Shown here: positions 1-7,564 of the stretch, one piece after another | Numbering within the stretch: the first letter of the stretch is position 1 | Layout of the letters: each line of letters starts with the position of its first letter | DNA from: UBA1924 sp963976625 | GTDB lineage: Bacteria; Planctomycetota; Phycisphaerae; Phycisphaerales; UBA1924 | Assembly (NCBI GenBank): GCA_963976625.1 | Contig: CAXBLA010000004.1 | Coordinates: forward strand, 1-64,000 | Length of the DNA: 64,000 nt | Reading direction: 5' to 3' | Program-made: the position numbers and the translations under genes | Notes under the pieces: model-generated | Databases searched by the model: none | The model's input: only the letters and a program-made list of their open reading frames with translations | Told to the model about the DNA's origin: nothing

Positions 1-287
1 GATGCTTTGGATCGTGAACCCACAAACACCTTGTTCGATTCTTCGAGCATCGACTGCAGGGCCCCGCCCTCGCCGAATCGCCCGTGCAGAGCGGGAAAAA
101 TCACATCGGCGTCCCACGCTCGGACCTCGTCGAGTGTCGGGCGGTCGATGATCAGCAGCGTCGAATCGAGCCCGCCATCGAGGCAGCTCTGATGGATCGC
201 GTTGGCGCTCTCGATCGAGACTTGGCGTTCGCTGTCTGGGCCGCCCCCGAGCACGAGCACACGGGTTGGCTTGCTCTGATCGTTCAT
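1..287 (-). CDS. ddl: D-alanine--D-alanine ligase (N-terminal part, cut by window edge)
   Basis: Ligates two D-alanines in the cytoplasm for the peptidoglycan stem peptide. Only the first 95 codons are in the window. The reading begins MNDQSKPTRVLVLGGGPDSE and continues to a segment reading VIFPALHGRFGEGGALQSML, the two N-terminal signatures of the Ddl ATP-grasp family. The ATG (287-285) overlaps the murB stop (286-284) as ATGA, so translation is probably coupled. It is the third gene of a murC-murB-ddl run, which agrees with the call. The catalytic ATP-grasp part lies outside the window. Confidence 0.93.
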   Translation of the reverse strand, partial: MNDQSKPTRVLVLGGGPDSERQVSIESANAIHQSCLDGGLDSTLLIIDRPTLDEVRAWDADVIFPALHGRFGEGGALQSMLEESNKVFVGSRSKA

Positions 288-1204
288 GCCTGCTCCCCCC
301 AGATCACCAGCTCGCGGCTCAGCGATACACCAAAGCGATCGTGCACGCGCTCGTGGACTTGAGCAATGAGCCCGATGACCTCGCGGGCCTTGGCGTCCTT
401 GGTCGTCGTGATGAAGTTGGCGTGCACCTCCGAGACCTGCGCCCCGCCCACTGCCAGCCCCTTGCAGCCCGCCCGGTCGATGAGCATCCCGGCGCTGACT
501 CGCTGTTCGTACGCGCCGATGCCCTCGATGGGCTCGTTGAGCACCGGGTTCTTGAACACACAGCCCGCAGACTTGGCCCCCAGCGGCTGCGACCCGGACT
601 TGTACTCCATGCACTTTTTTAGCGACGCTTTGATCTCCGCTACATTACCGGGGGTAAGCTGAAACACGACTTCGGTAATCAGCAGGTGGTTGAGCAGTGA
701 CTGTCGATAGCCGAAGTCGATCTGGGAGCGATCGAGCTCGTGGATGCGTCCGACGCGGTCCATCGCCCGAACGCTGTGGACGACATCGCTCATGGAGCCG
801 AATGACCCGCCCGCGTTCATAATCACGGCCCCACCAACGGTCGCCGGGATCCCCGCGAGGACCTCGAGCCCGCCGAGCCCCTGGCGCACGCATCGGCTGA
901 TCAGGCTGGGCAACGCTGCGCCCGCACCAGCCCGAACCATCCCGGTGCTCGCATCAATCTCGACGCGCGAGAACCCATCGCCTTGCATAGAGACTACCAG
1001 CCCATCGACGCCTTCGTCATCGACGAGCAGGTTGGCGCCCTCGCCGAGGACCATAAATTCGTCGTCAATCTCCAGGCACGCGAGGAGTTCATCGGCGGAT
1101 TCTGGCCGGGCGAGCATCTTGGCCCCCCCACCGATGTGGAACCAGGTCGATATCTGGGCGTTGTGCTCGATATGAAGCTGTGCCGAAGAAGTGTTCACAA
1201 GCAA
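284..1204 (-). CDS. murB: UDP-N-acetylenolpyruvoylglucosamine reductase MurB
   Basis: Reduces UDP-GlcNAc-enolpyruvate to UDP-MurNAc with FAD and NADPH. The 306-residue protein shows the FAD-binding segments VLGEGANLLV (about residues 53-62) and GIPATVGGAVIMNAG. The C-terminal active-site segment reads SAGCVFKNP, where many homologues have SAGSVFKNP: the proton-donating Ser position holds Cys. Length and motif order are normal for the family. Its start overlaps the murC stop by 10 bp and its stop overlaps the ddl start by 4 bp, so the three genes form one translationally coupled unit. Confidence 0.96.
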   Translation of the reverse strand: MLVNTSSAQLHIEHNAQISTWFHIGGGAKMLARPESADELLACLEIDDEFMVLGEGANLLVDDEGVDGLVVSMQGDGFSRVEIDASTGMVRAGAGAALPSLISRCVRQGLGGLEVLAGIPATVGGAVIMNAGGSFGSMSDVVHSVRAMDRVGRIHELDRSQIDFGYRQSLLNHLLITEVVFQLTPGNVAEIKASLKKCMEYKSGSQPLGAKSAGCVFKNPVLNEPIEGIGAYEQRVSAGMLIDRAGCKGLAVGGAQVSEVHANFITTTKDAKAREVIGLIAQVHERVHDRFGVSLSRELVIWGEQA

Positions 1205-2754
1205 TCCTCGCTGCCGCCGGTGAGGAAGCCCTTGCCGATCTTCCAGACCGGCCCAGCCCCCATCACGACCAGCAGGTCATTGGGTCGGCAGAGGTTTTCG
1301 AGCTGCTCGATGATGGCCTCGAACGGGTAGAGGTGCATCGCGCGGACCTTGCGGGCGCGGAGCTTATCGACGAGATCGGCCGAGCTTACGCGGTGTTTCT
1401 CGATCTCGGAATCGCGCACGAAGTAGATATGGGGCACGATCACAATATCGGCGTGTTCGAAGCTCGTCGCGAACTCATCGAGGAAGAACCGCGTCCGCGA
1501 GTGCTGGTGCGGCTGGAACACGCAGATCAACCGCCCGCCGTGCTTGGCCGGGTTCTCGCGCAGGGCCAACGCCCGCAGCGTCGCGTCAATTTCAGTCGGA
1601 TGGTGCCCGTAGTCGTCGTACACCCGCACGCCGTTGCGGACGCCCAGGAGCTGGAGCCGACGATCGAGCCCCGAGAATGCTTCAAACGAGCTGGCGAGCA
1701 GCGCACCATCCGCGCCGACCGAACGCCCGAGGGCGTAGGCGATCGCGGAGTTGAACGCGTTGTGCTCGCCGGGCATCGAGAGCGTCCATGAGCGAGTCGT
1801 CGCATCGGGCTCTTGGATCGTGACGAGCCCGGTGGTTGGTTCGTACCCGATGACCCAGTCAGCCGCGGGGTTGAACCCGATGGTCTCGACGCTGCACTTG
1901 AGCCCGGCCGTCACCTCGCGTCGGTGCGCGCCATCGTGCGAGATAATCAGCTTGCCACCCTGCTCGGCGGGTGCGATCAGACGGGCGAACTCGGCGAAGG
2001 CTTCGATCACCGCGTCGAGCGAGCCGTAAATATCCAGATGGTCGGCCTCGACCGACGTGATGGCTGCGACGGTCGGGCGGTGGTGATGGAACGAGCGGTT
2101 GAACTCGCACGCCTCTGCGAGCAATACCCCGGGGCGACCGGCCCATGCGCCGTCGGCGATTTTCCCTTGACCGACCCGGAAACCCACCGCCGAGGAATTG
2201 TCCCCGAGCGCTCCGTGCCCGAGCTGCGAGCAGGTCGCCCCGACGATCACGGACGGGTCGACTTTGGCGTCGGTCAGGGCGCACCCGAGCATCGCGGTGG
2301 TCGTGCTCTTGCCGTGGGTGCCGGCGATGGCGATCCCGGTGCGTCCACGCATGCACACGCCCAGGGCTTCCGGGTAGCTCATGATCGTGAGCCCACGCCG
2401 GGTGGCTTCGAGCATCATTGGGTGATCGGGCTTGATGGCGGCCGACGCGATGACCACATCGACATCGTCGGGAAGCTGGTCTTCGTGCTCTTCGAACCCG
2501 ACGCTGATGTTGGCTTCGATCAGGGCATCGGTGACGGGCGAAGCGACCCCGTCGCACCCGCGGACGCTGAGCCCGGCCTCGCTGATGAGCCTCGCCAGCG
2601 CGGACATGCCGCACCCGCCGATACCCAGCAGGAACGGGCGTTGCCCGCCCAGCTCGATCGTGAGCCGAGCGTTGCGCGATGAACAACCCGAATCAGCGTT
2701 GGATTCGTTGGTTGGATTCGTCGAGATGTCTGATCTTCCGGGCGTTTTCACCAT
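1195..2754 (-). CDS. murC: UDP-N-acetylmuramate--L-alanine ligase MurC
   Basis: Adds L-alanine to UDP-MurNAc using ATP. The 519-residue protein has an N-terminal Rossmann segment (LLGIGGCGMSALARL), the Mur ligase P-loop GTHGKSTTTAML, and the C-terminal EIDATLRAL / VFQPHQHSRT / HIYFVRDSE region. About 35 residues precede the first conserved segment, a Ser/Asn/Thr-rich leader, so a later start is possible; no better in-frame ATG with a Shine-Dalgarno was found. It is first in the murC-murB-ddl run, and about 107 bp separate it from the M16 gene upstream. Confidence 0.95.
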   Translation of the reverse strand: MVKTPGRSDISTNPTNESNADSGCSSRNARLTIELGGQRPFLLGIGGCGMSALARLISEAGLSVRGCDGVASPVTDALIEANISVGFEEHEDQLPDDVDVVIASAAIKPDHPMMLEATRRGLTIMSYPEALGVCMRGRTGIAIAGTHGKSTTTAMLGCALTDAKVDPSVIVGATCSQLGHGALGDNSSAVGFRVGQGKIADGAWAGRPGVLLAEACEFNRSFHHHRPTVAAITSVEADHLDIYGSLDAVIEAFAEFARLIAPAEQGGKLIISHDGAHRREVTAGLKCSVETIGFNPAADWVIGYEPTTGLVTIQEPDATTRSWTLSMPGEHNAFNSAIAYALGRSVGADGALLASSFEAFSGLDRRLQLLGVRNGVRVYDDYGHHPTEIDATLRALALRENPAKHGGRLICVFQPHQHSRTRFFLDEFATSFEHADIVIVPHIYFVRDSEIEKHRVSSADLVDKLRARKVRAMHLYPFEAIIEQLENLCRPNDLLVVMGAGPVWKIGKGFLTGGSEDCL

Positions 2755-2860
2755 GCAAGACTATCGTCACAAACTCGGTTTGAACACCAAAGTCTGAACG
2801 ATCAACCTGCAAATCTGCCGTCAAGCCGCCGCATTGCTTCCCGCAATACCTCTACACCGA

Positions 2861-4123
2861 TCAAACCCCGGTCGGCGGCGTGAGCGCGTCGGGCCCGAGC
2901 GTCTGGATGGTGGTCGTCCCGATCGCCCGGCGCGTCAGGTACGCGTTGAGCTCGTCGAGCTTGATGGCGTTGACCTGATCGATGATGGTCTCGAGGGCCC
3001 GCGGGGCGCCGAGATTGAGCTGATCGGCCGCGATCGCGCCGGCCCGGGCGCTGGTCGATTCGCCCGAGAAGATCAGTCGGCTCTTGAGCCCGGTCTTGGC
3101 CCGGGCGAGTTCTTCGCTCGTCACATTGCCCTCGCCGATCCGCAGGATCTCGCTCATGAGCACATCGAGCGATTCCTGGGCGCGCTCGGGCGTGGTGCCG
3201 ACATAGTTGCTCACGATGCCGCGGTCTTTGTCGGCCCGGAACGACGAGCTGACGGTGTAGCACAAGCCGCGCTTCTCGCGGACCTCGGTGAAGAGCCGAC
3301 CGGACATCCCGCCCGAAAGCACGGAGATCACGAGCTTTTCGAGCATGGAGTCTTCGTGCCCCTCGCGCGGTCCATCATGCACGATCAGGACCTGGACTTG
3401 GTTCGAATCGTCGTTGATGTGCGCGTAGCCGCGGGGTGGCTCGCCGAGTGCCTCGGGTTGTTCGACGCTGCCCGACCAGTCGCTGGTGAGCGATTCGATC
3501 TGTTCGATGACCTGATCGCGATCGATATCGCCGGCGATGGCGATGACCGAGCCAGCAGGCTTGGCATGGATACTCCACCAACCAGTGAGTTGATCGTGAG
3601 TCAGTGCCCGGATGCCTTCGCTGGTGCCCAGCGTATTGCGACCATAGGGAGAGGGCAGGTGACGCACGCGCGCCGCCAACGCGGTGCGCTGTTGCGGATC
3701 GTCCGCCAACGATTCAACACCCTGCAACGCGAGCTCGCACGCTGGCGCAAACGAATCCTTCGACATCATCGGCTTTCGCACGATGTCAACGAGCATCGGG
3801 ATCGCTTCGTTCAGGCGCGAACCGATGGTCGAAGCGGAGAGCTGGGTGTAGCGGATCGAGTTGCTCACGTCGCGCAACGCGCCGACATGATCGAACGCGT
3901 CGGCCTGAGCTTTTGAATCGAGCGTGCCCGCGCCGCGCATCAACATCTCGGCGCACACGCTTGAGGTTCCCAAATTGTGGATATCTTCGAACACTGCGCC
4001 TGCGGGGATCAGCCAACGCATCGCGGCGGATTGCACGCCGCCCATCGGCTCGGTGAGAATCATCAACCCGTTGGAGCAGGTGTGGGCTTGGATGGTGCTG
4101 AGTGTGTTGGGCGTATTGGGCAT
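2861..4123 (-). CDS. M16 (pitrilysin) family protein lacking the zinc motif
   Basis: The 420-residue protein has the M16 two-lobed layout: an N-terminal lobe with TCSNGLMILTEP, a central PYGRNTLGTSEGI and a C-terminal lobe with GGMSGRLFTEVREKRGLCYTV. In active M16 peptidases an HxxEH motif follows about 50 residues in. Here that place reads GTSSVCAEMLMRGAG with no HxxEH, so this is probably the non-catalytic type that pairs with an active subunit or acts as a chaperone-like chamber. No active partner is in the window. The start is the ATG at 4123, preceded by GAGGA. No signal peptide is obvious. Confidence 0.85.
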   Translation of the reverse strand: MPNTPNTLSTIQAHTCSNGLMILTEPMGGVQSAAMRWLIPAGAVFEDIHNLGTSSVCAEMLMRGAGTLDSKAQADAFDHVGALRDVSNSIRYTQLSASTIGSRLNEAIPMLVDIVRKPMMSKDSFAPACELALQGVESLADDPQQRTALAARVRHLPSPYGRNTLGTSEGIRALTHDQLTGWWSIHAKPAGSVIAIAGDIDRDQVIEQIESLTSDWSGSVEQPEALGEPPRGYAHINDDSNQVQVLIVHDGPREGHEDSMLEKLVISVLSGGMSGRLFTEVREKRGLCYTVSSSFRADKDRGIVSNYVGTTPERAQESLDVLMSEILRIGEGNVTSEELARAKTGLKSRLIFSGESTSARAGAIAADQLNLGAPRALETIIDQVNAIKLDELNAYLTRRAIGTTTIQTLGPDALTPPTGV

Positions 4124-4650
4124 CGACGAGTCCTCGCGTGGCTTGGCTTGCGGCGTCTTGGTGATCTACGAAACACATGATCGATCCGTGTGTCGTGTTG
4201 CTGATTGTTCGCACGCACCAGTTCAAAAACACGGCTCAACGAGAAAAGAACCAACAACGATTGCGCACGATATTGATGCGATCATGCGTCGAACATGCTG
4301 CGTTCTGCGTCGATCTATGCCCCAAGCGTGTGCAGCTCGACATTTGATTACTCGACGCGCACGCACACTTGATTGGGTTGACGCATGGCCGCGCATGCAA
4401 CGGAGTGTGTTGTGTAATCGGACGCGCTGCGCATCGCGTGGTGTGCGCGTTTGCAAACGAACGCTTGCTTGCGCGCCGTGATACATGCGTTGTCGATGGT
4501 GTTGATTGAACGCGTTAGTCTGCGTTGCGCCAATGAAAATGGTTTCGTCGATTGATGCAACTCGTGTGTTGAGCGCACACAACGCGCGCTTGCTGTATGA
4601 TGGTGCTCACTTGAAAAATGCGCAAGGTTCGCGCTGAACTTCAAGATTTG
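4124..4650. other. intergenic region without recognisable gene
   Basis: About 530 bp between the divergent M16 gene and the operator region of the lysine-repeat gene. It is rich in CGCG, GCATGC and ACGC words and its base composition differs from the neighbouring genes. Short open frames on both strands are Arg/His/Cys-rich with no conserved look, so none is called. It could hold an untranslated leader or a small RNA, but no structure convinced me. Confidence 0.4.
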
Positions 4651-4678
4651 CTACACAACACACCGATGTGTTTTGTAG
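4651..4678. promoter_or_regulatory. 28-bp imperfect palindrome, candidate operator
   Basis: CTACACAACACA (4651-4662), a 4-base spacer, then TGTGTTTTGTAG (4667-4678): 11 of 12 positions pair. It ends 5 bp before the -35 box of the lysine-repeat gene. That position fits an activator or repressor site. A terminator for upstream transcription is less likely because no T-run of useful length follows on either strand. Confidence 0.55.
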
Positions 4679-4683
4679 AATGA

Positions 4684-4712
4684 TTGACAAGCGTTTGTAG
4701 TGGGCCGATATT
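4684..4712 (+). promoter_or_regulatory. sigma-70-type promoter of the histone-like gene
   Basis: A perfect -35 box TTGACA (4684-4689), a 17-bp spacer and a -10 box GATATT (4707-4712, four of six consensus bases). It lies about 57 bp before the ATG at 4770, which has the Shine-Dalgarno GAGGAG (4757-4762). Confidence 0.65.
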
Positions 4713-4769
4713 CATCGTGAACAAATCGGCTTCTAAGAGAAGCAACACTGACCAACGAGGAGCCACACC

Positions 4770-5228
4770 ATGGCGAAGAAAAAAGCAACCAAAAAAGCGG
4801 CGAAGAAAAAAGTAGCCAAGAAACGCGTCGCCAAGAAAGCGACCAAGAAGAAGGCAACCAAGAAAAAGGTAGCCAAGAAGGCAACCAAGAAGAAAGCCAC
4901 CAAGAAAAAAGCGACCAAGAAGAAGGTAGCCAAGAAGGCCACCAAGAAGAAGGCGACTCGCAAGAAAGCCACCAAGAAAAAGGCCACCAAAAAGAAGGCT
5001 ACAAAGAAAAAGGCAACCAAGAAAAAGGTAGCCAAGAAGGCGACCAAGAAGAAAGCCACCAAGAAAAAAGCTACAAAGAAAAAGGCCACGAAAAAGAAGG
5101 CCACCAAGAAAAAAGCAACCAAGAAGAAGGTAGCCAAGAAGGCCACCAAGAAGAAAGCCACGAAGAAGAAGGCGACCCGCAAAAAGGCCGCCAAAAAAGC
5201 CACCCGGAAGAAAGCAACCCGCCGCTAA
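4770..5228 (+). CDS. lysine/alanine repeat histone H1-like DNA-binding protein
   Basis: The 152-residue protein consists almost entirely of 4-5-residue units of the type ATKKK or VAKK; the C-terminal third uses the same units with some Arg. This is the composition of histone H1 C-terminal tails and of bacterial H1-like proteins such as chlamydial Hc1/Hc2 and AlgP. The likely role is non-specific DNA or RNA binding and nucleoid compaction. No folded domain is visible. It has its own promoter, an upstream palindrome and a strong terminator, so it is monocistronic. The antisense strand is open only as a by-product of the repeat. Confidence 0.85.
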   Translation: MAKKKATKKAAKKKVAKKRVAKKATKKKATKKKVAKKATKKKATKKKATKKKVAKKATKKKATRKKATKKKATKKKATKKKATKKKVAKKATKKKATKKKATKKKATKKKATKKKATKKKVAKKATKKKATKKKATRKKAAKKATRKKATRR

Positions 5229-5294
5229 ACGCCGGCTTGCCGATGCCGGGCAATGAGCTGTTGGACCCGGTGTTTTCCAAAGACTACAAACGCG

Positions 5295-5327
5295 CAGGGC
5301 TGATCGAAAGATCGGCCCTGTTTTTTT
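5295..5327 (+). terminator. rho-independent terminator of the histone-like gene
   Basis: An 11-bp stem CAGGGCTGATC / GATCGGCCCTG with one G-T wobble and a GAAA tetraloop, followed by eight T residues (5320-5327). It starts 67 bp after the stop of the lysine-repeat gene. Confidence 0.9.
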
Positions 5328-5385
5328 CTGCTCTTAGCCTGAATGGATTCGACTACCCGTCTCGGCGGGTGTCTCTCACAGCGGT

Positions 5386-5874
5386 TTAGGCCGCCGGATT
5401 CCGCTTGTTGAGGAACTCGTCGGCTGTCCCCGCATCGAGGGCCCCGAACGGGTAGTGCATCGAGAGACCGAGCTTGAGCGTGTGCAGATCGCAGATGCCG
5501 AAGGTGCACTCCTCGCTCATCCGCCAGCCGACGAATCGCAGTGCCCGAGCCAGGCACTCGCGGGCGGTGACGAACTCGATCTCGCCGTTGTGCTCGAGCA
5601 CGGGCAGGAGCCCGAACTGCCACGCCTGGCGCTTGGAGATCAGCGCGAGCGTCTGCTCGTTGATCTCCAGGGCGAGGGGATCGACGCGCGTCGCGATCAT
5701 CGCGTACTGCTCGGCCCACGCCTGCTCGATATCGCCCGGCGACACCCCGAAGCGTTCCTCGGCGATCACACCGAACGGTCGGGGGGTGTGCTTCTGGATC
5801 TCAAGGATCTCATCACGCTGATCAATGCTGATCGCGCCGTGTTCTACTAAGAGTTCGCCGAGCCGAATACCCAT
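5386..5874 (-). CDS. solitary MshEN / GspE N-terminal-like domain protein
   Basis: A 162-residue soluble protein. Residues 1-50 (MGIRLGELLVEHGAISIDQR onward) form a helical bundle like the N-terminus of GspE/PilB-type ATPases. The next part, beginning AEQYAMIATRVDPLALEINE, resembles the MshEN domain, which in some members binds c-di-GMP. The ATPase domain normally following it is absent. The start at 5874 is chosen over an upstream in-frame one because the domain begins there and AGGAG lies 7 bases upstream. Function is inferred only from the domain: a regulator, possibly a c-di-GMP or secretion adaptor. Confidence 0.65.
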   Translation of the reverse strand: MGIRLGELLVEHGAISIDQRDEILEIQKHTPRPFGVIAEERFGVSPGDIEQAWAEQYAMIATRVDPLALEINEQTLALISKRQAWQFGLLPVLEHNGEIEFVTARECLARALRFVGWRMSEECTFGICDLHTLKLGLSMHYPFGALDAGTADEFLNKRNPAA

Positions 5875-6146
5875 TGGAGTGCTCCTGTGCCGATGCCCGA
5901 CCCGTGGTTCGACCACGCGATCGAGCAAGCCAGCACAAATATCGACTCTCATCACACCCAATTCAACACGCACGCCCAGCGAGCATCACAATGCACCACC
6001 CGAACACACACTGATCGTCGCAGGCCGTCCATGTGATCGTCCGCGGCGAGATATCGCACAATTAACCCATGATCCGGTTGCATGCAGATCGCATTGATCG
6101 CGTCCGAGAATAGGCTAGATCATTGATCTGATCAGAGCGAATCGGG

Positions 6147-7523
6147 CTACTTGCCCACACAGAAGGTCGCGAAGACCCGCCCGAGCACATCGTCGGGGGA
6201 GATTTCGCCGATCAGCTCACCCATCGCGTCGAGGGCGTCGCGCAAACCGATCGCGACGAGTTCGGGCTCTTCGACGATGCGCTTGCTTGGGTCCAGGCGC
6301 GTAAGCCCGCTGGCGATGCCCCGGGCCGCGTCGATGAGCCCTCGCCGATGACGGGGCACGAACACCCCCACGCCGGTGCCTGATCCCTGCGAACTCGCGT
6401 CGGCGATCGCCCGGCGGAGTGCTCCAAGGGCGGTGCCGTCGAGGGCACACACGGCCAAGCCATCATTGGAATCTGCGTGTGTATGGACAAGGTCCGATTT
6501 GGTGCGCACCCGCACGATCGATGTGTCGCCATTGGTCGAGAGCCCGGACACGCTCGACTCATCAAATCGCCCGGACGGATCGCACCACACGAGCACGGCC
6601 GCGTCCTTGATCAACCCGCGGGCCCGCTCTTGAGCCGCTTCATCAATCGCGTCGATCGCCTGCTCGCCATCGCCCACCAAACCCGCGAGATCAACCAGCT
6701 CGACCTGCCCCGCGCCCGGGACATCCCGTGCCAGATCCATCGACTCGACAATCGCATCGCGCGTCGTCCCCGCTTGGTCCGACACCACCGCCCGGCGAAC
6801 CCCGAGGAGGGCATTGAACAACGAGCTCTTGCCCGCGTTAGGACGCCCCACGAGCACGACCCTGGGTAGGTTGGTCTGTACCCGATCACCCTGCGCGCCG
6901 CCGATCTGATCGAGGACCTGCTGTCGGAGTGTGTTCAGTCGCGAGTGCAGGTCTTTGGGGGTGATGGGGATGACATCTTCTTGATCTGAGAAGTCCACGC
7001 CGGCCTCGACGAGGGCGAGGAGCGTCGCGATCTCTTGGGCCCATGCATTGCATTGGGCGGCGTAGGAGCCGTCGAGGAGTGCGCCGGCGGCCGCGAGCGC
7101 ATCGTCGTGCTCGGCGGCGATCCGCAGGGCGATCCCTTCGGCTTGGGCAAGCGTCAATCGATGATTCAAATAGGCCCGGGCGCTGAACTCGCCTGGCTGG
7201 GCGTAGCTGACTTGTCCTTCGACGCCCATCGCCAGCAACCGATCGAGCACCCGCCCGATCAGGGTTTGGTTGCCGGGCATGACGAGTTCGATGGTGTCTT
7301 CGCCCGTGTAGCTGTTGGGGCCCGGGTACCAGATGAGCATGATCGGGACTGTGTGCATGCTCCCAAGATCAAAGCGGACCGGGAACATGCCGCGGGCGTT
7401 GAGCTCAATGCCGCACAGATTGTGCGCACAATCGCGGGCATGAAATCCCGAGACGCGGATCATCGCGCGTCGGCTCGCGCCCGGCGCTGTGCATGGAGCC
7501 GCGATGGTGGAGCCGGTGGGCAC
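6147..7523 (-). CDS. mnmE: tRNA modification GTPase MnmE
   Basis: With MnmG it makes the 5-carboxymethylaminomethyl group on wobble uridine 34. The 458-residue protein has the N-terminal formyl-THF-binding domain (TIAAPCTAPGASRRAMIRVSG), a helical domain, and the inserted G domain with P-loop GRPNAGKSS, TTRDAIVE and DLAGLVG. The C-terminus is CVGK, the catalytic Cys motif usually written C(I/V/L)GK. The GTG start at 7523 is preceded by AAGGAAG. It lies 41 bp after yidC, the common bacterial yidC-mnmE arrangement. Confidence 0.96.
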   Translation of the reverse strand: MPTGSTIAAPCTAPGASRRAMIRVSGFHARDCAHNLCGIELNARGMFPVRFDLGSMHTVPIMLIWYPGPNSYTGEDTIELVMPGNQTLIGRVLDRLLAMGVEGQVSYAQPGEFSARAYLNHRLTLAQAEGIALRIAAEHDDALAAAGALLDGSYAAQCNAWAQEIATLLALVEAGVDFSDQEDVIPITPKDLHSRLNTLRQQVLDQIGGAQGDRVQTNLPRVVLVGRPNAGKSSLFNALLGVRRAVVSDQAGTTRDAIVESMDLARDVPGAGQVELVDLAGLVGDGEQAIDAIDEAAQERARGLIKDAAVLVWCDPSGRFDESSVSGLSTNGDTSIVRVRTKSDLVHTHADSNDGLAVCALDGTALGALRRAIADASSQGSGTGVGVFVPRHRRGLIDAARGIASGLTRLDPSKRIVEEPELVAIGLRDALDAMGELIGEISPDDVLGRVFATFCVGK

Positions 7524-7564
7524 GCGTTGGTCTTCCTTGTTCTACTCGATTTGAATCCGCAAGT

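Noticed and set aside
1813..2682. 289-codon frame antisense to murC
   Set aside because: Composition is that of a shadow frame; murC carries all Mur ligase motifs.
4733..5203. 156-codon Phe/Leu/Val/Ala-rich antisense frame and a possible CRISPR-like repeat array
   Set aside because: Both arise from the AAG/AAA/GCC codon repeats of the lysine-repeat protein. There are no spacers, and the repeat unit is coding in period 3.
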